Shown: positions 11,566 through 24,400, numbered from the stretch's first letter. The stretch is 64,000 bases of DNA from Rhyacichthys aspro (GCA_036850595.1 CM072156.1:1110144-1174143), one strand, 5' to 3'. The notes: generated by a model from the letters alone, not told the origin. Translations and numbers: made by a program.

Positions 11566-12621
11566 TTAAGTCGACATAAAACCCACTGTTCCTTGTTACA
11601 CATCAGTTCCAAAAATATTACCAACAGAATGTATTGAAAGTCCATAGAAAACATTTCAAACCTGGCTGTGTAAATAAAACTATGTCTCACCTGAAGCTCT
11701 CTGAACTTTCCAGACTCCTTCTTTTGGTTTCACTCTTTTCTAATCAAACCATGTTGTTGACCACAGTTGAATAAAAGCCTATGAAGTCCTCAGGTTTAGG
11801 ACTGGCAGCCTCTGGTCCTACTGTCAGTGAATGCACCACAGCTCACGCTCTGAATGGACTGCACTGCTTTACTTTTCACTGAGGCTCGACAACAACACAC
11901 TGAATTTTTTTCTTTCTTTACATTGTCTTTAATTAAAAGAAAGTGAACCACAAAGAAACAAAACTGCTGTCCAAACCAAACACAAAGCTCTTTTTGTTTA
12001 TTCTCTGTTTCGTTTTTGGTTTGTGATAAAGAGAGATTTGTAAAAACAATGCTCTGAATATTTCAACATATTTTTGCCGTGATTCTGTGTATTTACAACA
12101 GTCACATAATGTTTTGACTTTTATGGGTATTTACTGCTGCTAACGGTATTACTTTTCCTTAAATATTCCACTGTTTGATGTTGGGCCCTGATATCGTACA
12201 AAGTACAGCTTCATTTTGCCACAAATTATTAGTCGTTCAATCAGCAGCAAAAATGACACAGTGACAGGAAGTTTTATGGTTAAAAACTGCATGAAAAAAC
12301 ATCCGTGAGTGAGATTATATTTGTAAGTGTTAATCAGTCTATATTAAATCTTCTCCTTCCTTCTCTCTTTCCTTCAGTGTAATGAGGCCTGTCGTCCGTC
12401 CACTGCTCTGTTTCTGTTTCCATTGATCCACAACGTCTCCCATTTAACAACCTCTTCCTCCTCCTCCTCCTCCTTCCTTCCTTCCTTCTGTCCTTTCCTA
12501 AACCCCTCACCCTCTGAAGTCTGACCCCAGTCCTTCTCAGTGGAACCACTTCAGCTCCTTCTGGAGCTCCTTCCTTCTGATTCGTTTTAAGTGGCTCTTT
12601 ATGGTTTCGACACTGATCCAT
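11566..12621. other. Intergenic DNA, nothing recognised
   Basis: A pyrimidine-rich CCTCCTCCTT stretch lies near 12450-12490. No gene is seen. Confidence 0.5.
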
Positions 12622-13153
12622 TAAACCAGGTCTAGACCAAGACTAAACCCAGGACTAAACTGGGTCTAAACTAGAAATAAACCAGGTCTAGACCAAGACT
12701 AAACCCAGGACTAAACTGGGTCTAAACTAGGAATAAACCAGGTCTAAACCAAGACTAAACTCAGGACTAAACTGGGTCTAAACTAGGAATAAACCAGGTC
12801 TAAACCAAGACTAAACTCAGGACTAAACTGGGTCTAAACTAGAAATAAACCAGGTCCAGACCAAGACTAAACTCAGGACTAAACTGGGTCTAAACTAGGA
12901 ATAATCCAGGTCTAGACCAAGACTAAACTCAGGACTAAACTGGGTCTAAACTAGGAATAAACCAGGTCTAAACCAAGACTAAACTCAGGACTAAACTGGG
13001 TCTAAACTAGGAATAAACCAGGTCTAAACCAAGACTAAACTCAGGACTAAACTGGGTCTAAACTAGGAATAAACCAGGTCTAAACCAAGACTAAACTCAG
13101 GACTAAACTGGGTCTAAACTAGGAATAAACCAGGTCTAAACCAAGACTAGTTA
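12622..13153 (+). repeat. 56-bp higher-order minisatellite array
   Basis: About 9.5 copies of a 56-bp unit, itself built from five diverged 11- to 12-bp members: CCAGGTCTAAA, CCAAGACTAAA, CTCAGGACTAAA, CTGGGTCTAAA and CTAGGAATAAA. This is a clear higher-order repeat of the 11-bp family. Confidence 0.93.
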
Positions 13154-13837
13154 AACCAGGGATTCATTTGAAACTAAAGCAGGATAAATCAAAGTCGAAA
13201 CCAGGTCAATTAAGACTAAACCAAGGCTAAACTCAGGACAGAACCAAAGTCAAGACATAAAACAACAACTGAACATAAGGCCTAAATTAGGGCTGAACTT
13301 GAACTAAACCAGGTCCATACAAAGAAAAAACTAGGTGTAAATCAGGTCTAAACCGGGATGAAACTAGACCAATTAAAGAATAAAACAGGACTAAAAATAT
13401 ACATGTTTCCACTTGGTCCAGTTCGGGTCAGTACGGTTCAAATGACACTAAAAGGGGTCCACAGTGTCCCCTCAAAGTGTACTGTTCCTCTTTGATTTCA
13501 GCTCGGAAAAGTCAGAACATTCTAAAAATAACAACAAGGAAGATGGAGGCCAAGTCAAAATCAAAACATAAGAAGTGAACATAACGTGTGTTGAAGCCTC
13601 TAAATACAGACGGAAATAAATAAATAACTAGTATTTAGTCTAAATAAGTCTAAATGGACAAAAAACTAGTGAAATTATCAAGTTATTAATGTGAAAACTG
13701 TTGAAATATTTTTAAATGACTTAAACATTTGCTTTCCTCCTCAGTGTTGATGATGCATTTTTCAACTCGTAAAAACACTTTCCCGAGTTCCCGAGGAGCA
13801 CCTGAATGCACCATAAGTCCATTAAAGACACACACAG
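13154..13837. other. Intergenic DNA left of block copy 2
   Basis: Decayed 11-bp-family text runs to about 13400, then unique AT-rich DNA. No gene is seen. This stretch may also belong to the duplicated block, because the window starts before that can be tested. Confidence 0.5.
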
Positions 13838-14791
13838 TCCTTAAGAAGCAGGTTAAATGTGAAACGCTGCAGTCTGTTGATTGGACGATGGATAACTCTT
13901 ATTTGAGCGAAAAAGAGAAGAGAGAGAACTAAAGACTAAACCAAAACCAGGACTGAAAACTCCACTTAAAAACAGTTTCTCCATAGCCCTTTTGATTGGT
14001 TTGTGTTTGTTTTGTTCAAATCTCATAAAATCAATAAGTACATTGTTAAAGAAACTGCTCTGAAATAAGGCCGAGTGTGAAGAGGCTCGGCGTTAAACAG
14101 CAGATTATTTGTGCGAGCGGCTGAGCTCTGACAGCTGACGAGTGAGCGCTGACACCGCTCGCCGCTAATGAGACCTGCAGCGCTCATTTGTTTCCTCTTG
14201 TTCAACAAAACACACCTCAAATAACAACAGCGGCGTCAGATAACAGCGCTCCGGCTCCGAGCAGGAAAAAAAAAACCCCAGCTCCCACTGAAAAGGTCAG
14301 AGCCGAGCGGGAATCAGAGAGAGGTCAGAGAAACGCTCCCTCTGAGGTTTACACACAACACGAAACGAGAAGGAACAAAACTGAGAGAAACAAATGAATA
14401 CAAGACGTTTGTTGTGTCTTTGTGACTAAAACTCTCTTAAAGCAGCAGCAGTAAGTGTCTCACAGTTTAATTCTTCTCCTTTTTCTCTTTCTGCTGCGTC
14501 AAACTGAGCTAAAGACGGTTTCTGCTGCAGTTTCTCCTTCGTTTCCTTCAGAGTTAAATGTTGGAGGAGGCCACAGTTTTGTCTCTGATGTCGTTAGTCT
14601 GGGTCTGAACCTCACTGGAACAGGTTTAAACCACACCAAACACCATCTACTCAGTTTTAAAGCATGGCTCCAAGAACTAACAGGACTAAGACAAGACCAA
14701 AGCCCAGTCCCATTTGTCCCACTCACCCTTTAGCCCATGTTCCTCCAAAAGAAGGAGTCAGGGGTAGGACTATATCAGAAATGAGACACCT

Positions 14792-14948
14792 AGGGGGCTC
14801 ACCTGGTAGAGTACATACCATATACCTGGGAGACGTGGGTTCAAATCCCACTCGGGTCATTCCCTCTCTCTCACCCTGCTTCCTTTCTCCTCACTGTCCA
14901 ATCAAATAAAGGCAAAAGGCCAAAAATAGTTTTAAAAAACAACAGAAA
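14792..14948 (+). mobile_element. tRNA-derived SINE, copy 2
   Basis: This is the same insertion as at 947-1103, with the same A- and B-box sequences and the same TGAGACACCT flanks (14782-14791 and 14949-14958). It was already present before the two blocks separated. Confidence 0.85.
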
Positions 14949-14958
14949 TGAGACACCT

Positions 14959-16639
14959 CTACAGCTGTAGACGCATGGATGTATAATAATAAGTGACATA
15001 AGTTCATAAAATATATCAAATATAATATAGGCTGTACTATACTTAGTAAAGAGAGATTTATCAGAAACATTTCAAGGAGATTATTACATGAGTAACATTC
15101 ATTTTCATTAGATATTTTAGAAACCCCTACGTCTCTAGAGTAGGACAGAGGGGAAGGGGTAAAGGGTCTAAAATAATCACACAACAATCAAACTGTTTCT
15201 CAATAGCTTTTATTGAAGATGGCACTTTTGCTTTTTCCAAGTAAAAATAAATCACAGTCTGATATGTTCAAGAGGTTAGTCACTGCTGCGAGATTTAAAA
15301 CTAAGAGGATGTTATTAACCCTTATTATGTATTAATAAGATAAAATAATATATTTATAACAGTCATAGCAGTTAACACAGTTATAACGACGATGAACAGT
15401 AACTAGTCTCCTTTTCAAAACAAATCACACATTGATAATTGGAACTAAAGATTTAAAACACAGTATTATTACATTTCAGTCCAATATTAAAAGTGCTGGA
15501 TGTATTTTGACACTTGCTACAGAGAAAAAAAAACATTTGCATATGTTTCTTTTTAAATGTTTTTTGTTGATATGATGCATAGAAATGTCTGAAAGTTTGG
15601 CAAATGTAGAACTTTTTGGCACAAAGTCAATGCTACATATTTGACTTTTATTAAAAAATAAATCAGTAAAAGATTTAAAGATATTTCAGCAAAAAGGAAA
15701 GAGTTTCTCTTCACAACAGGCTTCATTCAACAAGAACTAACCAGGTCTAAATCAGGTCTAAACCAGGACTAAACCAGGTCTAAACCAGGACTAAACCAGG
15801 TGTAAACCAGGTCTAAACCAGGACTAAACCAGGACTAAACCAGGACTAAACCAGGTCTAAACCAGGTCTAAACCAGGACTAAACCAGGTCTAAACCAGGT
15901 CTAAACCAGGTCTAAACCAGGACTAAACCAGGTCTAAACCAGGACTAAACCAGGACTAAACCAGGACTAATTTTCTAACCAGTTTTTGTGTTTATCGTAC
16001 GTCTTTAAAGAAGCTGAACAACAGATGGCGCCAAACCTGTAGAAACTAAATAAAGCCCATTGTTGTTGTTTTGAAAACTGAATAAAATAAAGCTGTGTTG
16101 TTTTTTTTGGCTCTACGTTTTCTGTTGTGGTCAGATCTTTGACATTATTTGCATTTCACTGGTTGATATGTTTTCTTAATAATTTAATAAAACATCTGTC
16201 ACTTATATTACATTTCATTTGTAAACAATACAGATCAGTCAGACGTCCACTAGCTTTAGCATTAGCATGTAGCAAGTGTTCAGCCTAATGCTTTCACTTA
16301 TTTTCGAACTATTGCTCAAATTTAGTGTTTTACAAAAAAACAACAACAAAAACCCATCGAGGTGTACACACAACGCAACAGTAAGTTAAACAACTTTTTT
16401 TTACAGGACAAAGTTATCTATTACTTTATATTTGTCTAACCAAATATTTTTGCTAATTGTTTAATAATTTGGCGTGACCGAAGAATGTCTAAAACAAATA
16501 AGAACAATGTGTAAAACATTCACTTTGCAACAATATTTGTATTTCTCTCAATAACTGTGTGCTTTAAAAGTCCTGTCTTTATCCAAATCAAGGCTAAAAA
16601 CTCACTCATTTTGGTTTTATTAAACACCTCAAAGCTAAG
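14959..16639. repeat. Non-coding part of block copy 2 with a short 11-bp array
   Basis: It matches 1114-3411. It contains the CCAGGACTAAA array at 15738-15970 and otherwise AT-rich DNA without genes. Confidence 0.7.
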
Positions 16640-16730
16640 AACTAAACCAGGTCTAAACCAGGACTAAACCAGGACTAAACCAGGTCTAAACCAGGACTAA
16701 ACCAGGTCTAAACCAGGACTAAACCAGGAC
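16640..16730 (+). repeat. 11-bp array beside ppic exon 6, copy 2
   Basis: About eight CCAGGACTAAA or CCAGGTCTAAA units, against about 18 in copy 1. Confidence 0.9.
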
Positions 16731-16790
16731 GTCTGACTGATCCGTGGTCTACAGTAAACACAGTGTTAGTGCCGGTTCGTGTCCGAGGCG

Positions 16791-19700
16791 TTACCAGCCC
16801 TCGACCTCCACCACAAACGGCTCTTTGACTTGGATTTTGCCGCTGTTGACGATCACACACTCGGTGTACGGCAGGTTTCTGTCGTTAGTGTCCTGCAGCT
16901 CGATGGTGTGCACCACAGACTGTTCACAGACAAACAGAGGATAAACACTAATAATCTGGACACAGTTCTTCTATGTATTAAACTAGTTCCAGATAACTAC
17001 TTAATTTTTTTATTTTGTTATTTGGAGATGTTTTATGTTTTGTCCTTTTGTAAATGTGAGCAATTGAAACTGAAACTAAAAATGTGAACTACTAAATGAT
17101 TTGAGGCGAAGGGTATTACATAGGTTCAGGTTCAGCTTTACGCAAAAAAAGAAAGATTTAAACTTAAAAGTGTAAAAAAAATAAAATAAAAAATACATAC
17201 AAAATAATAAATAAATAAAAATAAACAAATAAATAAATAAGAAAACAATAAATATAAAAAAAGGATTAAAAAAATATATCAATAAAAAAAAAGAAGATGT
17301 AAAAAATGTTATGACCAAAATTATGAGTCTTGATGCAAACCTTTGTCTGGACAATGCATAAAACTCACGTACGCACAGCATAAACAGAACAAACTGACGT
17401 CTTACAAAGTATTTTCAACAAACACAATGCTTCCTACTGTCTTTGTGAAAAAGTATTTACCATCCCGTCCAGGACTTTTCCAAACACCACGTGTTTCCCG
17501 TCGAGCCACGGAGCTCTGGCAGCGAGGATAAAGAACTGAGAGCCGTTAGTGTCCGGACCTGCGTTAGCCATGCTCACCTGCAAAAACAAACACAAAGAAC
17601 ATCAGAGACACCTGCGCAGACGGAGTGATATCAGAGACACCTGCGCAGACGGAGAAATATCAGCTACACCTGCGCAGACGGAGAAATATCAAATACACCT
17701 GCGCAGACGGAGAAATATCAAATACACCTGCGCAGACGGAGAAATATCAGCTACACCTGCGCAGACGGAGAAATATCAGCTACACCTGCGCAGACGGAGA
17801 AATATCAGCTACACCTGCGCAGACGGAGAAATATCAGCTACACCTGCGCAGACGGAGAAATATCAAATACACCTGCGCAGACGGAGAAATATCAGCTACA
17901 CCTGCGCAGACAGAGAAATATCAGCTACACCTGCGCAGACGGAGTAATATCAGCTACACCTGCGCAGACGGAGAAATATCAGCTACACCTGCGCAGACAG
18001 AGATATATCAAATACACCTGCGCAGATGGAGAAATATCAGAGACACCTGCGCAGACGGAGTGATATCAGAGACACCTGCGCAGACAGAGTGATGTCAGAT
18101 ACACCTGCGCAGACAGAGTGATATCAGATACACCTGCGCAGACGGAGAAATATCAGGTACACCTGCGCAGACAGAGAAATATCAGCTACACCTGCGCAGA
18201 CGGAGAAATATCAAATACACCTGCGCAGACGGAGAAATATCAGCTACACCTGCGCAGATGGAGAAATATCAGCTACACCTGCGCAGACGGAGAAATATCA
18301 AATACACCTGCGCAGACAGAGAAATATCAGCTACACCTGCGCAGACGGAGTAATATCAGCTACACCTGCGCAGACGGAGAAATATCAGCTACACCTGCGC
18401 AGACAGAGATATATCAAATACACCTGCGCAGATGGAGAAATATCAGAGACACCTGCGCAGACGGAGTGATATCAGAGACACCTGCGCAGATGGAGTGATA
18501 TCAGATACACCTGCGCAGACGGAGAAATATCAGATACACCTGCGCAGACAGAGAAATATCAGATACACCTGCGCAGACAGAGTGATATCAGATACACCTG
18601 CGCAGACGGAGAAATATCAGAGACACCTGCGCAGACGGAGAAATATCAGATACACCTGCGCAGACGGAGAAATATCAGATACACCTGCGCAGACAGAGTG
18701 ATATCAGATACACCTGCGCAGACACAGTGATGTCAGATACACCTGCGCAGACAGAGTGATGTCAGAGACACCTGCGCAGACAGAGAAATATCAGCTACAC
18801 CTGCGCAGACGGAGATATATCAAAGACACCTGCGCAGACGGAGAATACTGTCGTCACTGTGGTGTAACTCACCCAGCCGGCTCCTAAATGCTTCAGTTTG
18901 AAGTTTTCATCTGTGAACGTTGTGCCATAAATACTGTGACCTGAAGAAAAACAAGAAAAATATATTTGAAGAATGAGACTAGGACTAGACATTATGTCCT
19001 GGTCTTAGTCCTAGTCCTGGTCCCAGTCCCAGTCTCGGTCCTAGTCCTGGTCTCGGTCGTAGTCCTAGTCTCAGTCCCAGTCCCAGTCCTAGTCTCGGTC
19101 CTAGTCCTAGTCCCAGTCCTAGTCCTAATCCCAGTCCCAGTCCTAGTCTCGGTCCTAGTCCCAGTCCTAGTCTCGGTCCTAGTCCTAGTCCTAATCCCAG
19201 TCCCAGTCCTAGTCTCGGTCCTAGTCCCAGTCCTAGTCTCGGTCCTAGTCCCAGTCCTAGTCCCAGTCCTGGTCTCGGTCCTAGTCCTAGTCCCAGTCCT
19301 GGTCTCGGTCCTAGTCCCAGTCCCAGTCCTAGTCCCAGTCCTAGTCCTACCTCCGGTGCCGTCTCCGTTGGTGAAGTCTCCTCCTTGGATCATAAAGTCT
19401 TTAATGACTCGGTGAAACTTGGTGCCTTTGTAACCGTAGCCTTTCTGTTCCACAAATGATTTTAGTTTTTGAAATGAGAAAAACAAACTCAGTTAAAACG
19501 CTTTTCCCAGAAACCAGACAAAAGTACACAAGCAACAAACTCTGACTTGAGATTAGCATGAAAACCAAAACGCTAAATACCACTTTATGTTTTATATTTG
19601 GATGTTTACTTTTAGCCTGATGTATCGGGATAAACCAGGCCATGTTTTCCATTATAAAGGTGAAGATGCACTGAGTTATACTGAACATCATCTTAAATCT

Positions 19701-20823
19701 GTCAATACATTTATAGTAGTACATCTAGACATGAAGTATTCAGTCCTAAAGTATTCAGACGTGGTACCTCTCCCGTGGCCAGAGCGACAAAGTTAGCGAC
19801 AGTGAGCGGGACGACTTCTCCGAACAAACCGATGACGATGCGTCCGACTTCGTGACCGGCCACAGTGACGTCAAAGAAAACCTGGAGACAAATCAATTAA
19901 TACTGAGAGAAAACATAAAGATAATCTGCTCTGTTTCCTCAAAAGACTGTGAAGTTGTCCTGTCTTTATAACAACAACATCATTATTGCACATTAGAATC
20001 TCTTACTTTATGTCAGTAACACTTGGTCCTTAAAGCTCCAGTCCCTGTTTTTCTTTTTTTGTCCCTGTCTCAGACTCCACTCTCCTCCAAAACCAGCCTA
20101 GAGACCTCTCCTGCTTCTCTTTTATTAAAAAATAAAACCAGACCAATTTTTCCTTCACAAAATAATTTCACCAAGAAATTAGATCTGCAGTTACTTTATA
20201 GAAAATAAGACCCATTTGTGAAAAGGATTTGTGCAGCTGTAGATATGATAATCAGAGCATATTCCAGCACATCTTTGTTTGTTGTTTATGGCTTTAACAT
20301 ATTTTACTGAAGCTGTTTTTTTGTTTTTAGCACAAATTAAATCCGTGAATGAAGCGAGAAAACACAGTAAACGTCTCTGGAGCAAGACTCTGGTGCAGTC
20401 AGTGTAAAACTCACTGAGGTCAGCACTGACCCTGAAGACACATCAGCTCCATCTGAGTGCACACGTGGACCGAGCGCGTGCGTGGCCACAGCTGTGTGCG
20501 TGCGTGTGCGTACACATCAGAGTGCGTGCGTAACGTGCGTCAGAGAACTCTACAACCGCTGCGTCCGCGTCTCCTTTCACTTTCCTCCTTTTACGCGCGT
20601 GTTTGTGCGTGTGCATGTCGGGGTTACCGTTATAATGACACAGCATGAGCACGTGCACGGCTGCTGAGACGCGCACACATCCATGCACGAGCGCGTAGAT
20701 GCTAATAAATGGAAATAAATGCGGCAGAGGCTCCGTTACCTTCTCGGTGACTTTCGGCCCGTTCCGTGAATCTACGGCGGACACCGACAGCAGCAGCGCG
20801 AGGAGCACGAGCCCGGGAGACAT
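16791..20823 (-). CDS. ppic: Peptidyl-prolyl cis-trans isomerase C (cyclophilin C), complete copy
   Basis: Six coding exons on the minus strand join in frame with GT/AG borders: 20740-20823, 19768-19881, 19351-19444, 18873-18940, 17461-17577 and 16791-16919 (TAA at 16791-16793). The product is 201 residues. MSPGLVLLALLLSVSA is a signal peptide, placing the enzyme in the secretory pathway. The cyclophilin fold follows, with the catalytic FHRVIKDFMIQGG segment (Arg, Phe and Gln of the active site), SQFF and WLDGKHVVFGKV (Trp and His of the site). The family catalyses proline cis-trans isomerisation and binds cyclosporin. The C-terminus FVVEVEGW resembles the PPIC ending rather than that of PPIB, and the neighbouring prdm6 fits PPIC synteny. 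An AATAAA on the minus strand (16616-16621) is the nearest polyadenylation signal noticed. Introns 3 and 4 are nearly all tandem repeat. I am sure of a secreted cyclophilin and fairly sure of PPIC. Confidence 0.93.
17600..18845. repeat. 29-bp tandem array filling ppic intron 4, copy 2
   Basis: This is the same unit as at 4764-5749 but with about 43 repeats and a different order of unit variants. It begins about 20 bp from ppic exon 5 and ends about 25 bp from exon 4. Confidence 0.95.
18985..19350. repeat. 6-bp-based array filling ppic intron 3, copy 2
   Basis: Counterpart of 5890-6182, longer and differently arranged, with more CTCGGTCCTAG variants. It also touches the exon 3 donor at 19349-19350. 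Confidence 0.95.
20033..20185 (+). mobile_element. MITE-like element in ppic intron 1
   Basis: The full-length-looking member: CTCCAGTCCCTG, TTGTCCCTGTCTCAGACTCC, ACTCTCCTCCAAAA, CTTTTATTAAAAAATAAAAC, then CAGACCAATTTTTCC. Copy 1 of the block enters the same element and stops in it at the gap. Confidence 0.6.
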
Positions 20824-20990
20824 GGTGAAGCACGAGGAAGGAGAGGAGACGAGGGAAGGAAGGAGGCGAGGTGATGGAAGCACAGCAGCGGGTCGCAGCG
20901 GGATGCACAGCCGGAGATCAACGCTCCAAACCCGGGCACTGTCTCCGCGGCGCTCCGGTCTGAAGGCGGGGTCTGGAGACAAGCCCCTCC
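20740..20990 (-). promoter_or_regulatory. ppic exon 1 and CpG-rich 5' region
   Basis: Exon 1 coding sequence (20740-20823) is followed on its 5' side (20824 to about 20990) by a GC- and CpG-rich stretch, while the DNA further left and right is AT-rich. This is the expected place for the ppic 5' UTR and a CpG-island promoter. No TATA box was identified. The start codon at 20821-20823 is chosen because it opens directly into a hydrophobic signal peptide. Another CpG-rich patch with many GTGCGT runs lies in intron 1 at about 20457-20700. Confidence 0.5.
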
Positions 20991-22564
20991 CACAGCGGAA
21001 GAACCAGGAAGGAGGCAGGAAACAGTGGAGAAATAAAGGAAAAGGATGAGAGGAGAGGAATCATGGGGCAGTATAAGGAGAGGGGGTAAAGAGTGGATTT
21101 GGGAGAGTAATAAACACAATGGAAGATGTTTAACATAAATAAAACCTCACAGGCTCCACATAATCCACTGTGTAACTCTGAGTGGACCCCCTCAGTCTGG
21201 ATCACCCACAGGAACCTCAGGTTATCACATCAATGACCCTCTTCAGACCTGGCATTAAAACCAGGTCTAACATGGCCAGCCTAAACAGACTGTACCTGAT
21301 ATGTTTTCTTCTAGTTGTGAAAATGGTTTAAACCCAAATAGTTTATTGTAAGAATTTGTGAAAAAACAGTCTTTATGATCCGTCTACTGTTTATTCTAAG
21401 GATAGGATATAAGGATATTATAAGATTGTAAATGACCAGAACCTCTCCCATTGGTCGACACTTGTCACATGACGTTCCAGGAAGTTTAATAGCTGCAGAT
21501 AAAGTGTATTTTCAGCTGAATATGTCTTTTAACAGAGAAACAGATGAAAAAAGAAAAGCATCAACAGAGAAAAGGGAGACAACGTAAAACACAGATAAAT
21601 ACTGTCAATTCAATCACGTAATGTTTAACGAGGAGGAGATAATTGTCGTCCTGACGCTGAAGTCACAGCTAAGCTAACGCTAAACTCTAAACTTCAGTTT
21701 GGTCAAATGGATTAGTATTTTGGAGGAAAAACTGGTCTGGTTTTATTTTTTAATAAAAGAGAAGCAGGAGAGGTCTCTAGACTGATTTTGGAGGAGAGTG
21801 GAGTCTGAGACAGGGACAAGAAAAGAAAACCAGGGAATGCTTAGGATCTCAAAATCTATCAAAATTATCTGGAGAGATGTTTACCTCTGAGTTTGCTTTA
21901 ACTCTAAATCTATTCTTGTGGCATTAGCCTATATTTTTACCTGTGTCCATACTGTTCCCGGTGCTTTGTTTACAAATCACACCATCAAAAGACTTCATTA
22001 GGCCTTTTTATTTGGAGAAAAACTCTCATTCATTGATATTTCATGTGGGTTTTCAATTAATATCTCTTTCAATTTAGTTTTTTTTCTTTGCTCTTTATGG
22101 CCTGACACAGGTAAAACACGTTAGCTCAGGTTCTGCGGAAAAAAGATGTTTACGGGCTTTCATATTCTTAGCTCTAAAATGGTATAAACTGGTTAGTCCT
22201 GGTTGGGTCCTGTCTTTATCCGCGGTTGCATTAACAGTCTCCATCAGCCTCGTCCCGTCTGGTCCCAGCTGAATTCCCGTCCGAGCGGTGGTTGAATTAT
22301 AATGTGGTCTCAGCGCTGACCTTAAGCGCCGGGCGAGTATCGGGCTCCTGTCAGCGCCGCCGTCCATTCGTCTTCAGCGCCGCCGCATTCGTTACCGACG
22401 CAGCTGTTAATTGGACGTGGGCTCAACAACATGCTTCTATGTAAATGACTGTGACACAACAGCAGCAGCTACAAGGTTAGCCTCATGTTTAAATTCATGG
22501 CTCCGCTCGGCGCTAATTCAATTAGCATCAGAGCGAGCGCTAACGAAGGCTTTCTGCAGGTTTA
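20991..22564. other. Intergenic DNA upstream of ppic
   Basis: No gene is recognised. 21430-21600 holds a reverse-oriented member of the TCGACCAATGGGAG family seen at 33655 and 36425. 22230-22560 is CpG-rich (GTCAGCGCCGCCGTCC and similar) and could be regulatory. Confidence 0.45.
21660..21840 (-). mobile_element. MITE-like dispersed element
   Basis: Reverse-complement member of the family at 20033-20185, with the AAACTTCAGTTTGGTCAAAT flank also seen at 9180. No protein-coding capacity. Confidence 0.6.
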
Positions 22565-23035
22565 ATTTAACAGAGACAGACCGGCCGAGACCAGACCGAG
22601 ACCAGACCGAGACCTGCTGAGACCAGACCGAGACCTGCTGAGACCTGCTGAGACCTGCCGAGACCAGACCGAGACCTGCTGAGACCAGACCGAGACCAGA
22701 CCGAGACCTGCTGAGACCTGCTGAGACCTGCTCAGACCAGACCGAGACCTGCTGAGACCAGACCGAGACCTGCTGAGACCTGCTGAGACCTGCACAGACC
22801 AGACCGAGACCTGCTGAGACCAGACCAAGACCTGCTGAGACCAGACCGAGACCTGCTAAGACCAGACCGAGACCTGCTGAGACCAGACCGAGACCTGCTG
22901 AGACTTGCTGAGACTTGCTGAGACCAGACTAAGACCTGAGGAGATCTGCTGAGACAAGACCAAGACATGCTGAGACCAGACTGAGATCTGCTGAGACCAG
23001 ACTGAGACCTGCTGAGACCAGACTAAGAAGGACTA
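22565..23035 (+). repeat. 10/11-bp minisatellite array
   Basis: GAGACCAGACC and GAGACCTGCT units alternate for about 470 bp, decaying to the right. The minus-strand open frames here (SRSRSGLSRS repeats) are products of the array. Confidence 0.93.
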
Positions 23036-23049
23036 GACCAAGATTAGCC

Positions 23050-23200
23050 TAGAATTAAACCAGGTCTAAACCAGGTCTTAACCCAGGACTAAACTAGGCC
23101 TAAACTTGGACTAAAACTGGCCTAAACCAGTTCTAAACCAGATCTAAACCTGTACTAAACCAGGTCTAAACCAGGTCTAAACCAGGTCCAACCCAGACCT
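23050..23200 (+). repeat. Degenerate 11-bp array
   Basis: CCAGGTCTAAA-type units with substitutions directly follow the previous array. Confidence 0.8.
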
Positions 23201-23719
23201 CTATGTAAACATATATTCCTGTGGTAGTAATGGACCATAATGAGCGTTCTTCTTCTCTGTTTGTGTTTGTGAATGAAAACAGTGTGAGAGAGGCTCCAGT
23301 TAAAAGCCTCTGGAGCAGAATGAGGTGTTTTCATTCATTGATTAATGAGTTTCTGAAGCAGAGCACATCGCGCGGCGTCGCTCGATAAATGAACTGCCCA
23401 AATTCATCATTTTCTACAACAAAAGCTAATTATTCGGACGACAGCGAGAAGGAAAACAGAGAATTAACAAGGGCTCATTTAGCGGCGCTTTAGCTGGGTC
23501 TGAGAACAGGCCTGGACCGACTAAAACCAGGACTGACAGGGTCTAAAACCAGGACCGAGAGGGACTAGGATCCATCGTACCAGAACAGGCCTCGTTCAAT
23601 GGGGATCCGCAAAAACCAGGACTAACGAAGACTGGGACTACAATAGAGCAGGACAATTACAGAGTTAAATGAGATTTTTCTTTTTTAGGTCTTTTTTAGA
23701 GGTCAGGGACAGTACGTCT

Positions 23720-24400
23720 GGACCCAGACCGGGATGGTCCCTCTTTTTAAGAACGTGGAGGTCACTCCTCAGTCTCTGGTAAAGTCTGGGGCTGGAGGAG
23801 CGTTCGGCCGATAGTCGACCTCGGGTCCAGGAGCAACACCATAGTTCTGGTCCTGGTGGTGGATTTGGTAAGCCTTAGACCCTCGGCTGAAGAGTTCATG
23901 GGAATTGGAATTCGACTGTGTTCCTCGTGGCTCCTGTGGGGGGCGCTCTGTGAGTATGGTGTCTTGGTTCACTGCCGGCACTAAGTCAGACCTGTTCCCG
24001 GTGCAGGTTGGTTACTGGTTCTGTTTGTTATTTTGGAGGATTTCTAGGAGCTGTCAGGGGCCAGAGGGGGGCTGGCCATGGTTCTCAGAGGGTGGCGCCC
24101 CCTTCAGGTTGGAGGAGAGCTGCTGCATAACGTGAAGTTCAAGTGTCTCAGGGTATTTTCTGAAGTGAGGGAAGGATGGAACGGGAGATTGGCAGATGGA
24201 TCAGTGCAGTTTTTGCAGCGCTCCGTTAGAGACAGAGTGTTGCTGCTCGGGCATCTGTCCTGGACGCCTCTCTGGGGAGGTGTTTTGGGCATGTCCCACC
24301 CCCAGGACGAGGCTGTGGAGCTGATCCAGGACACGCTGAAGGGGCTATGTCTCTCTGCCTGCCTTGGTATATCTCTGGAAGAACTGCAGGAAGTTTGTCT
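23720..24400 (+). mobile_element. Degenerate, internally deleted LINE fragment
   Basis: Several stretches match the widespread teleost non-LTR retrotransposon ORF2 end: TAAGTCAGACCTGTTCCCGG, GAAGGATGGAACGGGAGATT, CGGGCATCTGTCCTGGACGC and TGATCCAGGACACGCTGAAG. The order is that of the element, but the part between the GATTGGCAGATGG stretch and the CTCGGGCATC stretch is much shorter than usual, so an internal segment is lost. Clade not resolved. Confidence 0.7.

Larger units (their letters stand above)
13838..20134. repeat. Large duplicated block, copy 2
   Basis: This is the counterpart of 1-6958 in the same orientation. It is about 660 bp shorter overall, because the 11-bp array is much smaller (15738-15970 against 1899-2743) and the 318-bp segment is absent. 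The 29-bp intronic array is longer (about 43 units against 34). Homology to copy 1 may extend left of 13838, but the matching sequence would lie outside the window. Unlike copy 1, it continues uninterrupted into ppic exon 1. Confidence 0.95.
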
